DNA from: Cristatella mucedo
Lineage: Eukaryota > Bryozoa > Phylactolaemata > Cristatellidae
Direction of reading: 5' to 3'
Assembly: GCA_009760855.2 (NCBI GenBank)
Contig: WPIO01000006.1
Coordinates: 10,895,501 to 10,959,500 of the forward strand
Length of the DNA stretch: 64,000 nt
Below, in pieces: positions 11,494 to 27,930 of this stretch. A program made the position numbers and the translations under genes. The notes under the pieces were generated by a model. It made no database searches and was not told the origin of the DNA. It saw only the letters and a list, made by a program, of their open reading frames with translations. Positions within the stretch are counted from its first letter, which is position 1, and each line of letters opens with the position of its first letter.

Positions 11494-11708
11494 CCATGTG
11501 GTAGGCAGCCGCAGCTGCCGCGGCAGCCGCAGCCGCCGGCGACATTCCCTGCTGCTGATACTGCCTCTGGCACTGGTCCCACTGCAGGCGTGAGGCAATG
11601 TGATAACTCAGGCTGTCACCACTGCCGACTCCTCCATAGCTGTGACCGGCCGCCCCTACGCCAGCGTTCAGCATCGACACATCCGGGTGTGTGGGTCCCA
11701 CGGGTGGC
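11494..11708 (-). CDS. gli: GLI/Ci homologue, exon c
   Basis: The exon encodes PPVGPTHPDVSMLNAGVG, a Gly/Ser stretch, SLSYHIASRLQWDQCQRQYQ, and QQGMSP followed by 11 alanines and YHMG. The GMSP-A run aligns with the GLSPAD block that directly precedes the LFGLP/SDYY block in vertebrate GLI, and the next exon supplies that block (ILGPLGQSLADY). It enters in phase 2, the G completing a valine codon begun by exon b, and leaves in phase 1 with the donor GTGAGT. Its acceptor (tttctttttcttag) sits directly against the tail of a SINE. Alanine codons are mixed. The length of 215 nt fits both phases exactly. Confidence 0.88.
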
Positions 11709-11712
11709 CTAA

Positions 11713-11852
11713 GAAAAAGAAAATAATTCATTTGTATAGCACCACAAGAGAACTTAATCTCTATTCAAGTGCTTCATTCACACTTCTTCCTCGGGCTCGA
11801 GCCCAAGACCTTGGTCGGGGCGAACACCCTAACCACTGAATCAATCCGGCTC
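11713..11852 (-). mobile_element. SINE family 1 against the GLI exon c splice acceptor
   Basis: Read on the minus strand it has gattcagtggttagggtg (A-box region), ggctcgagcccga (B-box region) and the tail cacttgaatagagattaagt...gtgctatacaaatgaattat. The tail is followed at once by tttctttttcttag and then exon c. The SINE therefore ends within about 15 bases of the exon. Confidence 0.87.
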
Positions 11853-11872
11853 AGCTAGAAGACAGCCGCTGC

Positions 11873-12035
<163 letters not shown>

Positions 12036-13068
12036 GTCAGACTTCGACAGCTGACCTGGAGCAGCAGTCGAGACACAATGGAGCGAGGTCGTCATAAAGA
12101 AGAACCACAGGGTAGGGCAGCCAGAAAAGGCGTGCAGACGTAGCAGCAGCTGGCTGACAAGGGCCGCTGGTGCAACAAAAGCAAGGCTGGAGGCACTTTC
12201 ATCAACATCCTCCCCCCCCCCACAAAAAACCGCTGCCGTCGGGGCAAATGACGTGGCAGCAAAGCATCAAGAAACGTTTTCCTTCTTTCTTTTTTTCTTA
12301 GCTGAGCCACCGCTCTGCCTGATCGCAGATGCTTTTGATTGACACAAGATGCTCAGCTATGGCTCAGCATGGCAATGCTACTGCATAGCCTCTCGATCGG
12401 CACCGATTATGAGCCTTACTCTCAGGCTCACGACTAGGCAGACAGCTCTGTCACGCTCGCTCAGCAGATTCACCGAGCACGTCCTACGCAGTCAGCGCAC
12501 AGAACAGCACGTGATCTCCAGCAATGCGTTTTAAGCCTACACGAAAACGCTCATATTAATATTTTTGGAAACATTCGTAAAGCACTCTAAAAGAGCTAAA
12601 TCTACTTCTGGGCACTTTACATGAAGCTTGGAAGATGCATCTTAATTGATTAGTGAAAAAAAAACTTTCGGCATTGGTGAAATTGGCTGTAAATACGGTT
12701 TCGACACACGAGCAGCCGACTCGCGGAGCATTATTCAATGCTGCTCTCTCCTAGTGAGGCACGTTCCGTTAGAACGTTGAAAAGCGACCGGCTGCTATAT
12801 AAATGACCCAATTCTATGAGGAATTTTAACGGCATCTTTTGCATGCGAAACTCGTGCTTTTCACTTCGCTTCCTGGGTTCAACCTTTATATCGCTGGACT
12901 CATGAGACGACCAAGAAGGCGGCACCGCTTCTAGAGCGAGCGCCGAGTAACCGAGCCTCGGCCACTGGAGCTCTCTTTTTGCCAGAACAAAGTTACTGTG
13001 CGAAGCAGCTAAAGAAACCAGCAAGGTCAGGCAGTCAGCAAATTCTGAACGCACAGCAGCGGACTTAC
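12036..13068. other. Remainder of GLI intron b
   Basis: No further exon is needed by phase. A decayed LINE-type tail on the minus strand (aaagtgcccagaagtag...agagtgctt) is visible at about 12560-12640. I recognise nothing else. Confidence 0.45.
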
Positions 13069-13198
13069 ACGGGCGAGTAGTGAAACTGCGGCGGAGCCGT
13101 TGGCCAGTGGTACCTTCCCTCGTTGGTGTGCGTGCTGAGCGGCAGTGGGTGAGCGAGAAAGTGTGACATCTGCTGAGCATAGTGGGCTGCAAAAGCTG
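13069..13198 (-). CDS. gli: GLI/Ci homologue, exon b: NEGRYHW block
   Basis: This 130-nt exon encodes AFAAHYAQQMSHFLAHPLPL, then STHTNEGRYHWPTAPPQFHY and SPV. This matches the vertebrate GLI block FHPPVPIDxRHHEGRYHYxP both in order and in spacing. The acceptor is ttctcgttacag followed by a second cag, so it is a NAGNAG site; use of the second one would drop one residue. The donor is GTAAGT at 13068. It enters in phase 1 and ends in phase 2; the final GT joins G of exon c as Val. The exon is short but both splice sites and the conserved block are clear. Confidence 0.9.
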
Positions 13199-16100
13199 CT
13201 GTAACGAGAAGCAGACATGAAGGTTACACGATCGGCAAATCCAATGGTGTGCAGCATGCGAAAAAAGGGAAATAATACAGATTTGCAGACTGAATTTCAA
13301 GACTGTCACGCAAAGTGAGGAGTTTGAGCCGCGAGAGCTCAAGCCTCGAGCATGGGGCAGATCCTTGGCAGGGGCAGCCACCTGCTCCGTGCCAACAGCC
13401 GCCCGCTAGCACGGCACCACGGCAACGTGGCAACATGGCAGGTGACGTCATTGTCGCCGATCTCGTAGCTCTCACAGAGAGCAGCAGGCTGCGACCTGTT
13501 CCCGAGAACGAATGCAAAAAAGAGCCCGACTGAGGACAGGATAGAGAATGGACAGCGGCAGCCTTGCTCCTGCAGAGTGCCGTTCAGCAGGCACGCGACG
13601 AGACGGCTCGTTCGATAGAGACCTCTGCACACGTGCGCATTAGGCAAGTATCTGCTCGGGAGCCCAAAATGGATCATGTAAAATCGCGAGCTCCACTAGC
13701 AGCTGGCGGTCGCCGAAATGACGAAAAAGGTAAGGACACCAGGCGGCAGGCAACGTAGAGCAAGAATTGACTCTGGCCACGTGTAGCTGCATCTGCTACA
13801 AACCATTGGTTAAATGTTAAACTAGTCGGCAAATCGTCGAGCTTGGGAGAGAAAAGTGCAGAGGCTTTGATTTCATAATTCTACTGCAGCCGTGCCGGTC
13901 GCATGCAGATGGAAGCGTAGGCCATGCCTGCCCACTGCTGGCATTCCTGCCTTCCAACTATTCCCCTGGCAAGGGCACTCGACACAGCTAAAATTCAAAG
14001 TGAGGCCTTTCGAGTAGCGCTGTCGAACAGAATCAAGCACTCTGACCACTCGGTACATGCGATCTCGGATGCGCACTTGCCTATCGTCGGGCACCCGCTA
14101 CGGAGCTGTGAATGGAAAAGGCAAGTGCTGGAACCGCTGTTTCACGTTGGAAATGGGACCCATCTGTTGTCTCCAAGCCCCCCTACCCCGGAAAGTGCTG
14201 CAGAAGAAACTCCATATGAATGCAGGAATGCTCAGCCCTGCATTCTGCTGTCGTCACCCACAGCTCGAATGCTAAATGTCTAAATAGGCAAGTAGATCCA
14301 GCTGGAAAGGCCAAAGCTAAGTTGCTCGTTGCCGAGCTACCAGGATGCTCTCCAAAGAAGGCATCGGCGCGTAGCACTTAAACGGTCCTTTCTGAAGCTG
14401 CCTGAGACTTGTCGGAGGCCAAGACTAGGAGGCCGGTCGGTCGGTGAGGGTGCCCACAACGGAGAGGCTGCCTTGACTCGGCCTGTCGTCTTTGGTTAGG
14501 ATGCAGCACGGGATGCCGATGAGCTGGTGGATGCCACCTGATCGGCATCCGTGCGGCATCCATGATTAACATTTGACAGGGGTCCACCACATTAGCCACT
14601 GAGCCTGAGACAGGGGAACCTGGGAGCAAACTGCTGTCTGGAAAATTGCTGCAGACCACACCTCTAGCCGGCTGCTGCCTCAAACGGTACAGCAACCACG
14701 GCTGGGGTTCTGAGAAGAAAGGATAGAAATTAGTACTCCTCTCGGCAATTAGGACACAAAAGAACTGCTTCCTCCGGGCGGTGCCTAATTGAGGCTGCTG
14801 ATTGACACGCTCGGGCCTGGGCTAGACAAAGCAGGGCTCTCTGGCCGGGCTCGTGATTACCACCGGCTAGTACAAATACTGCACAAGACGTGCTCGGTGC
14901 CTCACGAGGAAATGAACGGAGGCGGCAGAGTAAGGGGAGTATAGAGATGCCCCCGGACTGCCGTTTGGTTTTTGGACGTAAATGCACCTGGCTTCACTCA
15001 ACCGAGGCTCAGTCGGCTGCTTCCACGAGCTGCTGAGTCCATGACGACTGAGACTGGACTCTGTCTGGTAAAACCTCATTCGGTCGGCTTCTCATAACTA
15101 TCATCGCCTGTGAGCAAAACAATCAGGTCACTTGCAGAGGCCGTTGTCGCAGGCTAGCAAGAAATCGGTGGGACTTCACATTGTTTGAGGCGACGTGAAC
15201 ACCAGCCGCCAACCCGCACGACTCAGCCCCCTTGACTCCCGGATGCAGTCCTCTCGTCGTCGTCGTCGTCGCACTGGAGCTGTCCATCAGATTGGAACGA
15301 GCTAATTTTGATTTAGATATACACCAGCAAAGCCGGGAGCTCTACCATGACCTGTGGCATATCGCAGATGGGCGAGAGCAACGATGATCAGTGGCACTGT
15401 CTGGGGGATCTGTGACACTTGCCGGCTGCATAACATGACATCACGAGGCAGACTGGGAGGGAGGTTCGTCTAGGACGGAGGAAATAAGCATCGTGCAGAA
15501 ATAGCACCACGTAGAGACTGGATCAGCTCTGACTCGTCAGAGATTAGGCCCCTTGGTATGCCAGCAGGTGATCAAGCTGGCTGAGGAGAGATCAAACCAT
15601 GAGAGTAGTTCACCACGTGCCAGTGACGGCCGGCAGCGGGTACAAGACAGGCAGGCGCCTCCAGCAAGCACCGACTGCTGCAAGAGCTTTTAGCCAGCAG
15701 ATCTCCTGCCAGCATCGTGGTATTTTGGCTGCACCAGAACATGCTGGCATTACTAGACACATTAACCATGGAATCCAGGTAAATGCCATAAGAACTGCAA
15801 TCGGAAGGATGGAAGTGATATATTAGAGCATGTTCTGCGGCTGGCTCCCTAACGAAAGAACCAGATACTGGTTGTAAATCATTTGCAATGCTGGTACTTT
15901 CATCGTCATAGCGAACTGACCTCCCACGGCCTTTGAAAACCTCTATGGATATGGTTATCTAGCAGGCCTCGGTGATCAGCATAAACGCAGCAATTAAATT
16001 AACACGGATCTTTAATGCTGATATGCCCAACGAGCATGGCTTACGCCTGCTGTGGCCATTCTGATGGCAGATGAAGTGACCAGCAGCTTCCTCGGTGAGG

Positions 16101-16964
16101 CAAGAGCAGAACCAAAGCTGAACTATGGTGCGACGGTCTGTCTCCTGCTCGAGCCCGATAGCTGTGCAAAAAAGAGCCTGAAAGTGTGAAACGTGGCTGG
16201 ATTGCCACGACACCCCAAGAGGGCTGCTCCGTACTGCTTGGGGTGGTGCCACTAGGCTCATCAACACAATCAAAGACCATTCGCAGAACCTCGGCAAGCA
16301 GCTGCACAGCTGTTCCCAGAGGTAGTCACAGGTGTGGCAGCTGCCACGAATGTAAGGGCAGTGGCCCAGTTCACAGAGAACTAATACAAAGCTAATACCT
16401 ATCTGCTTGCTCCGATGCGGACCTGAGGCAGAGCAGCAAGATAGTGAGGGAGGGAGGTAGGGAGAAAGATGGAGCAATTGCAAATGGCTGGCTTCTTGTC
16501 TATGACTGGCAATGTCTGTTTGAGTGACACCTGTTCATATGACAAAGCCGTGGCCGTGCAGCAAACTCACGACATTGCAGATAAAGCATCACTCCTCCTC
16601 AAGACATCGTCTCTAATCCATAAACAGCAGAAAAAAACAGGCCTCTAAAGCATCCGATCACCTAGAAAGCCAACGTCAGCCCATACATACACTGGCTCTC
16701 ACAAGCGCTCACGTGCACGCATTCAAGCATACGATGTGCTATTCAGTGTGTGCAGGCTCGTTCACGTATGCATGTGTACTCGTATACATTCATAGGGGAT
16801 CTGTTTGGCTTAACATCTTGGCCTGTTCTGCCCTGCAGATGAAGCGGTGAAGGCAGCGATGCGGTCACTCTGGCTAACCGAAGCAGCAGCGGCGGCGGCA
16901 GACCGCCGGGAACGAACTCGGCAGACGTGCACGCAGCAAGCTGCAAATTCCAAGCTCCGGCTAC
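13199..16964. other. GLI intron a
   Basis: This is the 3766-nt intron between exons a and b. It carries a short (GTC)n near 15256-15271. I recognise no transposon or exon in the rest. Confidence 0.5.
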
Positions 16965-17258
16965 CTGAGTATGGATTTGGAGCCAGGACGTAAGGGGGCG
17001 TGGCAGCTGCTGCTGCAGCTGCAGCAGCAGCAGCGGCTGCCGACGCTGACCCCTGGTGGCCAACGAGACCGCTTGACAGACTGTGCTGCTGCAACTGCTG
17101 AGAGGAAATTTCTTGGGTCACGCTGGGTCTGCCGACGCTGCTGCTGTTGTGTCGGTCATCTGCTGGCCGGTCGCAGTGAGACGATTTGGACTCCTCGTGG
17201 ACACGCTCTGGCCCAGCCCCGCCGTCTCGGCTGCGACTGGCCTGCCAGCTCTTTGTAT
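16965..17258 (-). CDS. gli: GLI/Ci homologue, exon a: N-terminal segment (5' edge tentative)
   Basis: The open frame ends with TEISS-like glutamine-rich sequence (ISSQQLQQHSLSSGLVGHQG), a 13-alanine run and TPPYVLAPNPYS, then the donor GTAGCC at 16964. Its last base joins CA of exon b to give ...NPYSAAFAAHYAQQM, which follows the GLI pattern of a Tyr/Pro-rich stretch before the EGRYH block. The phase fits. The 5' edge is not settled. The nearest plausible acceptor (gccgttggcag) would start the exon at 17258 in phase 1, but the frame stays open to about 17373 and includes an ATG (MQKQHRSS) near 17320 that could be a start. The donor is weaker than those of the other exons. Confidence 0.62.
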
Positions 17259-18400
17259 CTGCCAACGGCCGGTGTGAGCATGCAGGCAGCGACCGCGTGC
17301 TACTCCTGTGCTGCTTCTGCATGCACGCTCCTTGCAAGCGTGCGCAATGAATGCCGGCAGCAGCGACAACCACAGATCGAAGCCGTCGGATAGTCGGAGA
17401 AGACGCGGTGCCGGCGACTTCGACAAACAGTAAACGGTCTAGGCAGTGGCGGTTGACACAGCAAGCGGCAACCGCATGAGAAGATCAAGGCATGCAAGTG
17501 AGCTTGCGGTTCAAAAGCGTGCATACCGTACGGTGGACACGCACGGTTTCAAATAGAGGCAAGGCTCATCGACCTACTAATTAGTCAGTCCTAACAGGCT
17601 AGGCTGCCATGGTTCCTCTTCATGTAAAAAAAGACCTGTTTGCTCGCAATCACTTCAGGTCAGGAGGGCTCGTTGGCCACCTTAAGCAAACGTCGCACGA
17701 GTCTCACAGGCCCTCCGGTCTCTAACTGGCCTAATGGAATCGCTTCGGGCAGCGGCAGCAGCCTTCGAAATTAGTTTGCAAAAGCGCTCCCATACGTAGC
17801 GAAGCCGTCGATACGGCTGACACTGTTGCGGCTGTGGATTCAAGTTACCCGAATCTCAGCGAGCACTTGACCCTGATCGGAGGAAGCACTCCCTTTGTGC
17901 AGCCACTGCCTTTATCCCAGCCGCCCTCTGGTTACCCGGTGCCACCGACGAGTGGGCTAAAACGGCCCAATAGCACTAGAATTGAGCAAGAGCGCTACAT
18001 TCATCCCAGCCTTGGCACTTCTGCCTTTTTTTTACGAACGAACGGTACCGGCTCTATTGACAGTCGGGCCTGACCAATTACACTTGACCTCTGCGAGCTT
18101 CCTGCTGCTTCGACGAGAGCTTCCATCGGCGAAACAGCGAGGCCGACACTTAATTTCCTCAAGAGCGCTAGCCACTCTCGACGGTCCACGTGCTGCACTT
18201 GGGCGCAGCAGCACAGTAACCACTTTTCGACGAGGCAAAGGAGACCACGCGCGAAAGCAGCCCAAACTTCTCTCGATGTGCCACAGAGAGAGGGAAACGG
18301 TCGGCGGGTGTGCATAAACCCGGACCGAGTAGCCACTGTGCAGCGTTTGGTTTGTTCCGTGCCATGCTAGCAGACCTGAGGTGCCTATCTATCTGTCTCT
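17259..18400. other. Upstream of GLI exon a; not resolved
   Basis: The exon a frame stays open on the minus strand to about 17373. No convincing upstream exon was found. Beyond that I see no repeat or motif. Confidence 0.35.
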
Positions 18401-18401
18401 C

Positions 18402-18402
<1 letters not shown>

Positions 18403-18436
<34 letters not shown>

Positions 18437-18566
18437 TGTATGTATGTATGTATGTATGTATGTATGTATGTATGTATGTATGTATGTATGTATGTATGTA
18501 TGTATGCATGCATGCATGCATGTATGTATGTATGTATGTATGCATGCATGCATGCATGCATGCATA
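18403..18566. repeat. (TATG)n / (CATG)n array
   Basis: The array switches from pure TATG units to CATG, back to TATG, then to CATG. All reading frames through it are open, which explains several spurious open frames. Confidence 0.97.
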
Positions 18567-18739
18567 TCCGAGGTTCAGCTGTTAAACCCGTTCAGCTCAT
18601 AGACTGCTGTCCTGACGACACACTAGAATCTGTACTCGGTCACACTGCAAATGCCGTCCCCCACCCCAGCGAGATTCTTCTCATGCATTCGAACGGTTCT
18701 GGGAGGAAATAAAGAACGACAGTGTTACTGTTTTTGAAG

Positions 18740-18870
18740 GAGTGGCACAAGTAGCTCAGCTGGTAGCTATCAGGCACGTGAGAGACATGGGACACGGTGA
18801 GCCCAATACTTGGGGGGGGAGGGCTAGCAGCTAATGCTTGTGCTGTAAGCTTCCCCGGCAGGTAGACTTC
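18740..18870 (+). mobile_element. Possible third tRNA-derived SINE
   Basis: The stretch caagtagctcagctggtagc matches a Pol III A box, followed by gacatgggacacggtgagcc and a less conserved end. A similar start (gcagtagctcagctagcaat) occurs at 45797. No clean B box is seen, so the call is weak. Confidence 0.35.
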
Positions 18871-18929
18871 TCCTGAGGTATCTCGGTCTGCGATTCCGAA
18901 AAGCCACAGCGACTAAGTGGGTGGTTTCC

Positions 18930-21900
18930 GACAGGAGTGCTTTCTATAGCCCACTAAAGGCTGAAGTGGCTTTCGGTGGGTAGCCCACATAATTGCATTC
19001 ATGCAACAAAGAGAAAACAAGAGCCACGGCTGAGTCAGGAATGCGCAGTTAAGGTGGCTCGAGTGGCAAGCTCAGGAGGGCAGGAGCGGATGCGCTTCAA
19101 GTCAGCAGCAGGAGAGTTGTTGTCGTTGCATAAGAATTGTGGAAGTGAGTTCCTCAGTATAGCTTCTGGAGAACAAACGCTTATGTTGCCAACAGTCTAA
19201 AAGCAAAGGAATGGAACAGCTACTTTATTGTCCTTGGAGGATACGAGAGTTCTCGAGGATACTGTAACTAATGGAGCAGTTGACTAGGTATGACGGAGCC
19301 AACACATAGCAAGCCTTGTGAGTCAGGGTAAGAATTGTGCAGCCATTTTGTCACCATTGATCGACCGAGAGCCACCGAAGCTCCTTAATTAAAGCGACAC
19401 GTTGCTGAGCCTCAGGGATTCGTTGACCAGCCTTGCCATATAATCACCAGCAGAATAGGTGTTATGGCTATTCTCGGTAGCCCAGCAGAACCTGTGAGAT
19501 GGTAAGATCTTTAGCAAGCCGGCGTGGTACAGTCCGTAGTCTTAAACCAGAATCGAACGTGATGGCCAGTTGTGGACACGGTCTTCTTGGTGAAGCTTTA
19601 AAACGTTAAGCAGTTACGAAAGAGAACACCTAAATACCAAGCAGGTGATCATCGCCAATTGGAAGAGCCACGTATTCTAATCCAGCTGCACCTTTAGGAT
19701 GTCCTAGGAGTTCGTCTTTATAATCGTTTAGTTAAAGAAAATCAGCCAACATTCGTGATCAGGTGTCTGCAAGGCAGGCATTCAGCTTATCAATCGCAGC
19801 AGCTGATCCCGATTGTTTAAATGACAAGTACGGCAACGTTTCGTCTACATTGCAGTGCGGGCCGATCCCGTGGGCCCGAGTCACTTTTCCGGGGGGGGGG
19901 GGGCTCGGAAAACAGCAAATGACCGAAAATAGACCCTGGTGGAACTTGACATGTGAATGATCTGCTGGATGAGAGGTGACCAACACTTGAGATGGACTGA
20001 GCATGATCGGACAAGTGCGATTCAAACCACCCCAGAGCATCATCTGCCAAAACGAACATTGTTGTCTAGCGTTCAAGTAGTATATCGTGATCAATAGGGC
20101 TGACAGTTAGAGCAGGACCAGGGCAGCGACGTTGTCATCATCGGTGCTGCTCAGAAAGTCTTTTGTCACACGAACAAGAACAGCCTCAAAAGAACTATGC
20201 TGCTCTAATTTCGACTGAAATCTTAATGATAATTCATTCTTGTCCCTTGTCATTCATTCATTCACTGGGTTCAGCAAGCTGTTTAGCAACAATCTTTTTA
20301 AGTCTACTGAATAAAAAAGATGAGAGACTAGCTATACTGTCGGGAACTTACCATTAGCTGGAGCCGGAGATTTTTAAGAATATTTAATAGGTGCCCAGAA
20401 TATATTGAAATAGAAAGAAGTGCCAGCAACAACGGCTACTCCATCGCCAGGTTTAGACGACCTCAGAGTACAAAACAAAGGAAAATTCTTCTGTGCTGCA
20501 TCGGTTATAGCCAAGCAGTCTGTCGAGTTCAGCCAGGTCTCGGCAAAAGTGAAAATGTTACGAGTCGCATGCAGGATAAGGTTACCAACTAACGGTTTTG
20601 CACAAAGAGTGGTAATTCCGGAGGCGCGAGTTCAAATCTGTCACCAACATTAGTGCTGCTTGGAAGCGGTTTATAGGTGCTTACATGGCATCGTCCCTTG
20701 ATAGTGATTAATAAAAGAGAATCTACACTTTTTCTCAAGTAGAAGTCAAACCATAGCCGATTTGAGACTTTGGAAAAAACCTTTATCCCGAAGAGCATTT
20801 AAAACCCAAGTTATAGCCGGACTCCGTGTCTGCAAGTGAAGACCGAAGATGGGATGGTATAGGGTATTCAGAGGGCGAGCTTAAAGAAGGTCACGAGTTT
20901 CGATACAACACCTGATTTAGTTGGATATGGCTTATTGGATGCACGAATGTGTAAGAACAAATTTCAACGAAGGCGAAACTTGCCAGCCAAACAGTTGACA
21001 ACTGAGTAGTGAGACCGCTCAGAATGGCCAACAAGTGATTTACAGTCTTACAAATTTGTTTAGGGTCCACCGGGCAAAACTGTAGTGCGCAACACGTGAA
21101 AGACCAAGGCTTTTCTAAGCTTCCCGGTGTAGACACCTGTGTAGTCTTTTTGAACCTGGCTAGATTGGCATCAGGCACAGACTTCCTGAAGCAGCGTTCA
21201 AGCCTAGGTTTTACACGGTGTATCTTTTGAAGGTTTTTTGGTACATAAAAGGGGGCCTCAACTACTCCAAACGGGAACAGTTGGTCATACAAGGAAGCGC
21301 CGCTCTCTTCTAAAGTATCGCGACCTGAGTTTACTGCATCAATGAGAGTATCAAGACTGCCGGCAAGGTCTGGATTCGTATAGTGATGATCAACAATTTC
21401 TCAATACCAATGCCTATAAAGTTGCATTGCCAGACAAGCTTATTGCTGCCGCGCTCATATAAAGTAACAGGAACAGTAAATTAGATTTAGCAATGATCCC
21501 CGATGGTAAGGGGGCAGAAAAGGTTACAGTGGCAGACATCCTTTGTCAGCAAGAGGTCCAGAATATGGCCACCAATATGAGTTGCATGACAGACGTGTTG
21601 GGCCAAGCCGAAATTCTCCAGACAGTCAAGAAATGAGCAGACCTGAGTGTTGCTATGGTCATCGATGAGAATGTTGGTCATCAGCAATCAATGACGGCCT
21701 ATCATACAAAATATTTTGGCAAGAAACTGCACAAAACTCTTTTAAAAAGGTGAGACAGCCAGACCATCGTCGGTAGATCACAATTGACAGATGCACGGTC
21801 GTTGATGGGGATCTGATGGTAACTGATTAAAATAACGGCCAAGCGACTCACGAACAACTACACCAACCTGTATCAACCACTTTGTCAAACCGCATAGCCT

Positions 21901-22020
21901 GAAAGAGTGAGAGTCCGGGTAGGGCCTTCTCCGACATGCAGCCACCATAACAGTGCATCATCTACGTTTTCATCAGAAGAAATACATAGAGCATCTCGTC
22001 GGAAACCTGGCAACCGAAAA
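18930..22020 (-). mobile_element. LINE family B, long decayed copy
   Basis: Fragments occur in the right order along the minus strand. From the 3' side these are: a C-terminal region homologous to 1.9-2.45 kb (18930-19560); a reverse transcriptase piece, ALGWFESHLSDHAQSISSVG then TCQVPPGSIFGHLLFSE (about 19880-20030); a linker, RVKPRLERCFRKSVPDANLA and FCPVDPKQICKTVNHLLA (about 21030-21230); and an endonuclease C-terminal piece, FLDCLENFGLAQHVCHATHI then GGHILDLLLTKD (about 21530-21650). Many stops and frameshifts break it. The GVPQG motif reads QVPPG. This is the longest LINE copy in the window. Confidence 0.8.
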
Positions 22021-26343
<4,323 letters not shown>

Positions 26344-27799
26344 GCTATTACACTGCTGCTCTAGAAAAAAAAAAGTGCTGCCCAAGATTGCTAATGTCAT
26401 AGAGCGGCTGGCAACCTTTTCTCCTCCAATCGCGGGTTGTGTGATGCAAGAGCAGAAACCGGACACGTGTGTGGGCACATCCAGTAGCACTAATGCTAAC
26501 CAGGCAGACAAAAATAGGTTGGACAATGGGGTCAAGACCGAGCACACGAGTATGAGCACGTGCGTACGTGCAGCTAACATACGTGCAGCTAACATACGTG
26601 AGCATAATCATCACACTCTCTTACTCGGAGAGTGGTTCAGAGCAGCGAAGCAAGTGAGCACCAAGACTGGTATAATCAAATAATGGTAACAGGTGACATG
26701 GGAGGGGGCAAGTGAGGACCAATGAGCCAGAAAAAAAGACAAAAAGAGAGCCCGAGAGGGAGACGGTGGACATGCGCAGACACAGACACAGCCACACGTG
26801 CATGCATGCACGCATGCACCCACATGCACGCATGGATGGAGTGAGCCACAGCTCGTATTCCATGACCGGACGAGACTAAATGAACACTGCTATACAATCT
26901 GGGCCACGAGGAGAAATTGAGCTCGGTGAACTCGCACAGCAAGATCCTGCCGAACTGTTGCCTAGCCATGCAGGGCTGATGCAGTCCCTGCATAAACTCC
27001 ATGCTTCTCATGCCAAGGGACCATATCATTGCATTGCATTCATTGCACGAAGCAGTTATGGCGCAGTTGTTGCAGACGTAAACAAACTCTGGGCCGAGCT
27101 GCTCAGCAGCTGCACCTTGCACTATTTAAGACCAGTGTCCGGTAAGCCCAGAAATGTCAAGGAAATCAGCCTACCTACCCCCCTCCCCACATCGGTAACT
27201 GGGAGGAACCTCCAAGGCGATGACAGGAGCTATCTGCTGGAAGCGAGTGGCTAGCAGGCTTTGGAAGGCAAGCCAAACAGGCCAAGCAGGGAGTCTCGGG
27301 TCGTCACACAGAACAGGAGTAAGATCAGTAGGCCGAAGCTGCCAGCAGAGGCACAGACCCATGCCGATCGTACAGCCAAAACGCCCAACAGCCAAAACGC
27401 CAGCCGATCGTAAACTTCAGTGACCAGGAATTTTCCAAGCGATAGTCGTGTGCTGCATTTCATCTTGAGCCGCAAAATAACTCTTGCACACAAAGAAGTT
27501 TCCATAGTTAGGGCCAAACTGCCACCGGCAGCTAACACAGTGGCAATGCGATTCGCGAGTTCTGTTCGCTATAGCAGCCGAGCTAGAGACATAGAGGAGG
27601 GGGAGGGCAGTCGATTAGCTCAGGTTCAGTAAGCCGGGGCAAGCTCAACTTCCACGGCGCTAACAATGACGACATTGGTGTAATCGGTTCGGGCGCTTTG
27701 CGGACCGCTGGGCTTACAATGACAAAGCCTGCACGGCAGCTGCCATTAGCCATGCAGATTGGCACAGAGCAGCGAGCGCCCGTTGCATATGATACTTTT
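26344..27799. other. Upstream sequence, no gene recognised
   Basis: It contains a 15-bp tandem pair (acgtgcagctaacat) at 26566-26595 and CATG-rich sequence at 26790-26840. No coding motif seen. Confidence 0.4.
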
Positions 27800-27930
27800 A
27801 ACCCTCAGGTTTCGGGGTCGAGGCATGCAAGAGGCGATCTTTGTATTGCCCACTGCAAGTGGGGGTGGTGATAGTAGCTTCTCTCTTCCATCGCGATATA
27901 AATTAGGCTGTTGAACAGGCCCAGTTTTAC
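27800..27930 (+). mobile_element. SINE family 2, decayed copy
   Basis: The body gcccactgcaagtgggggtg and gtgatagtag is followed by gatataaattaggctgttga, matching the family 2 3' region. The B-box region is degraded. Confidence 0.6.

Noticed and set aside
16971-17393. Plus-strand 140-codon frame
   Set aside because: Antisense shadow of GLI exon a; no independent motif.
18310-18712. Open frames of YVCM and HACM repeats
   Set aside because: They are translations of the TATG/CATG array, open in every frame.
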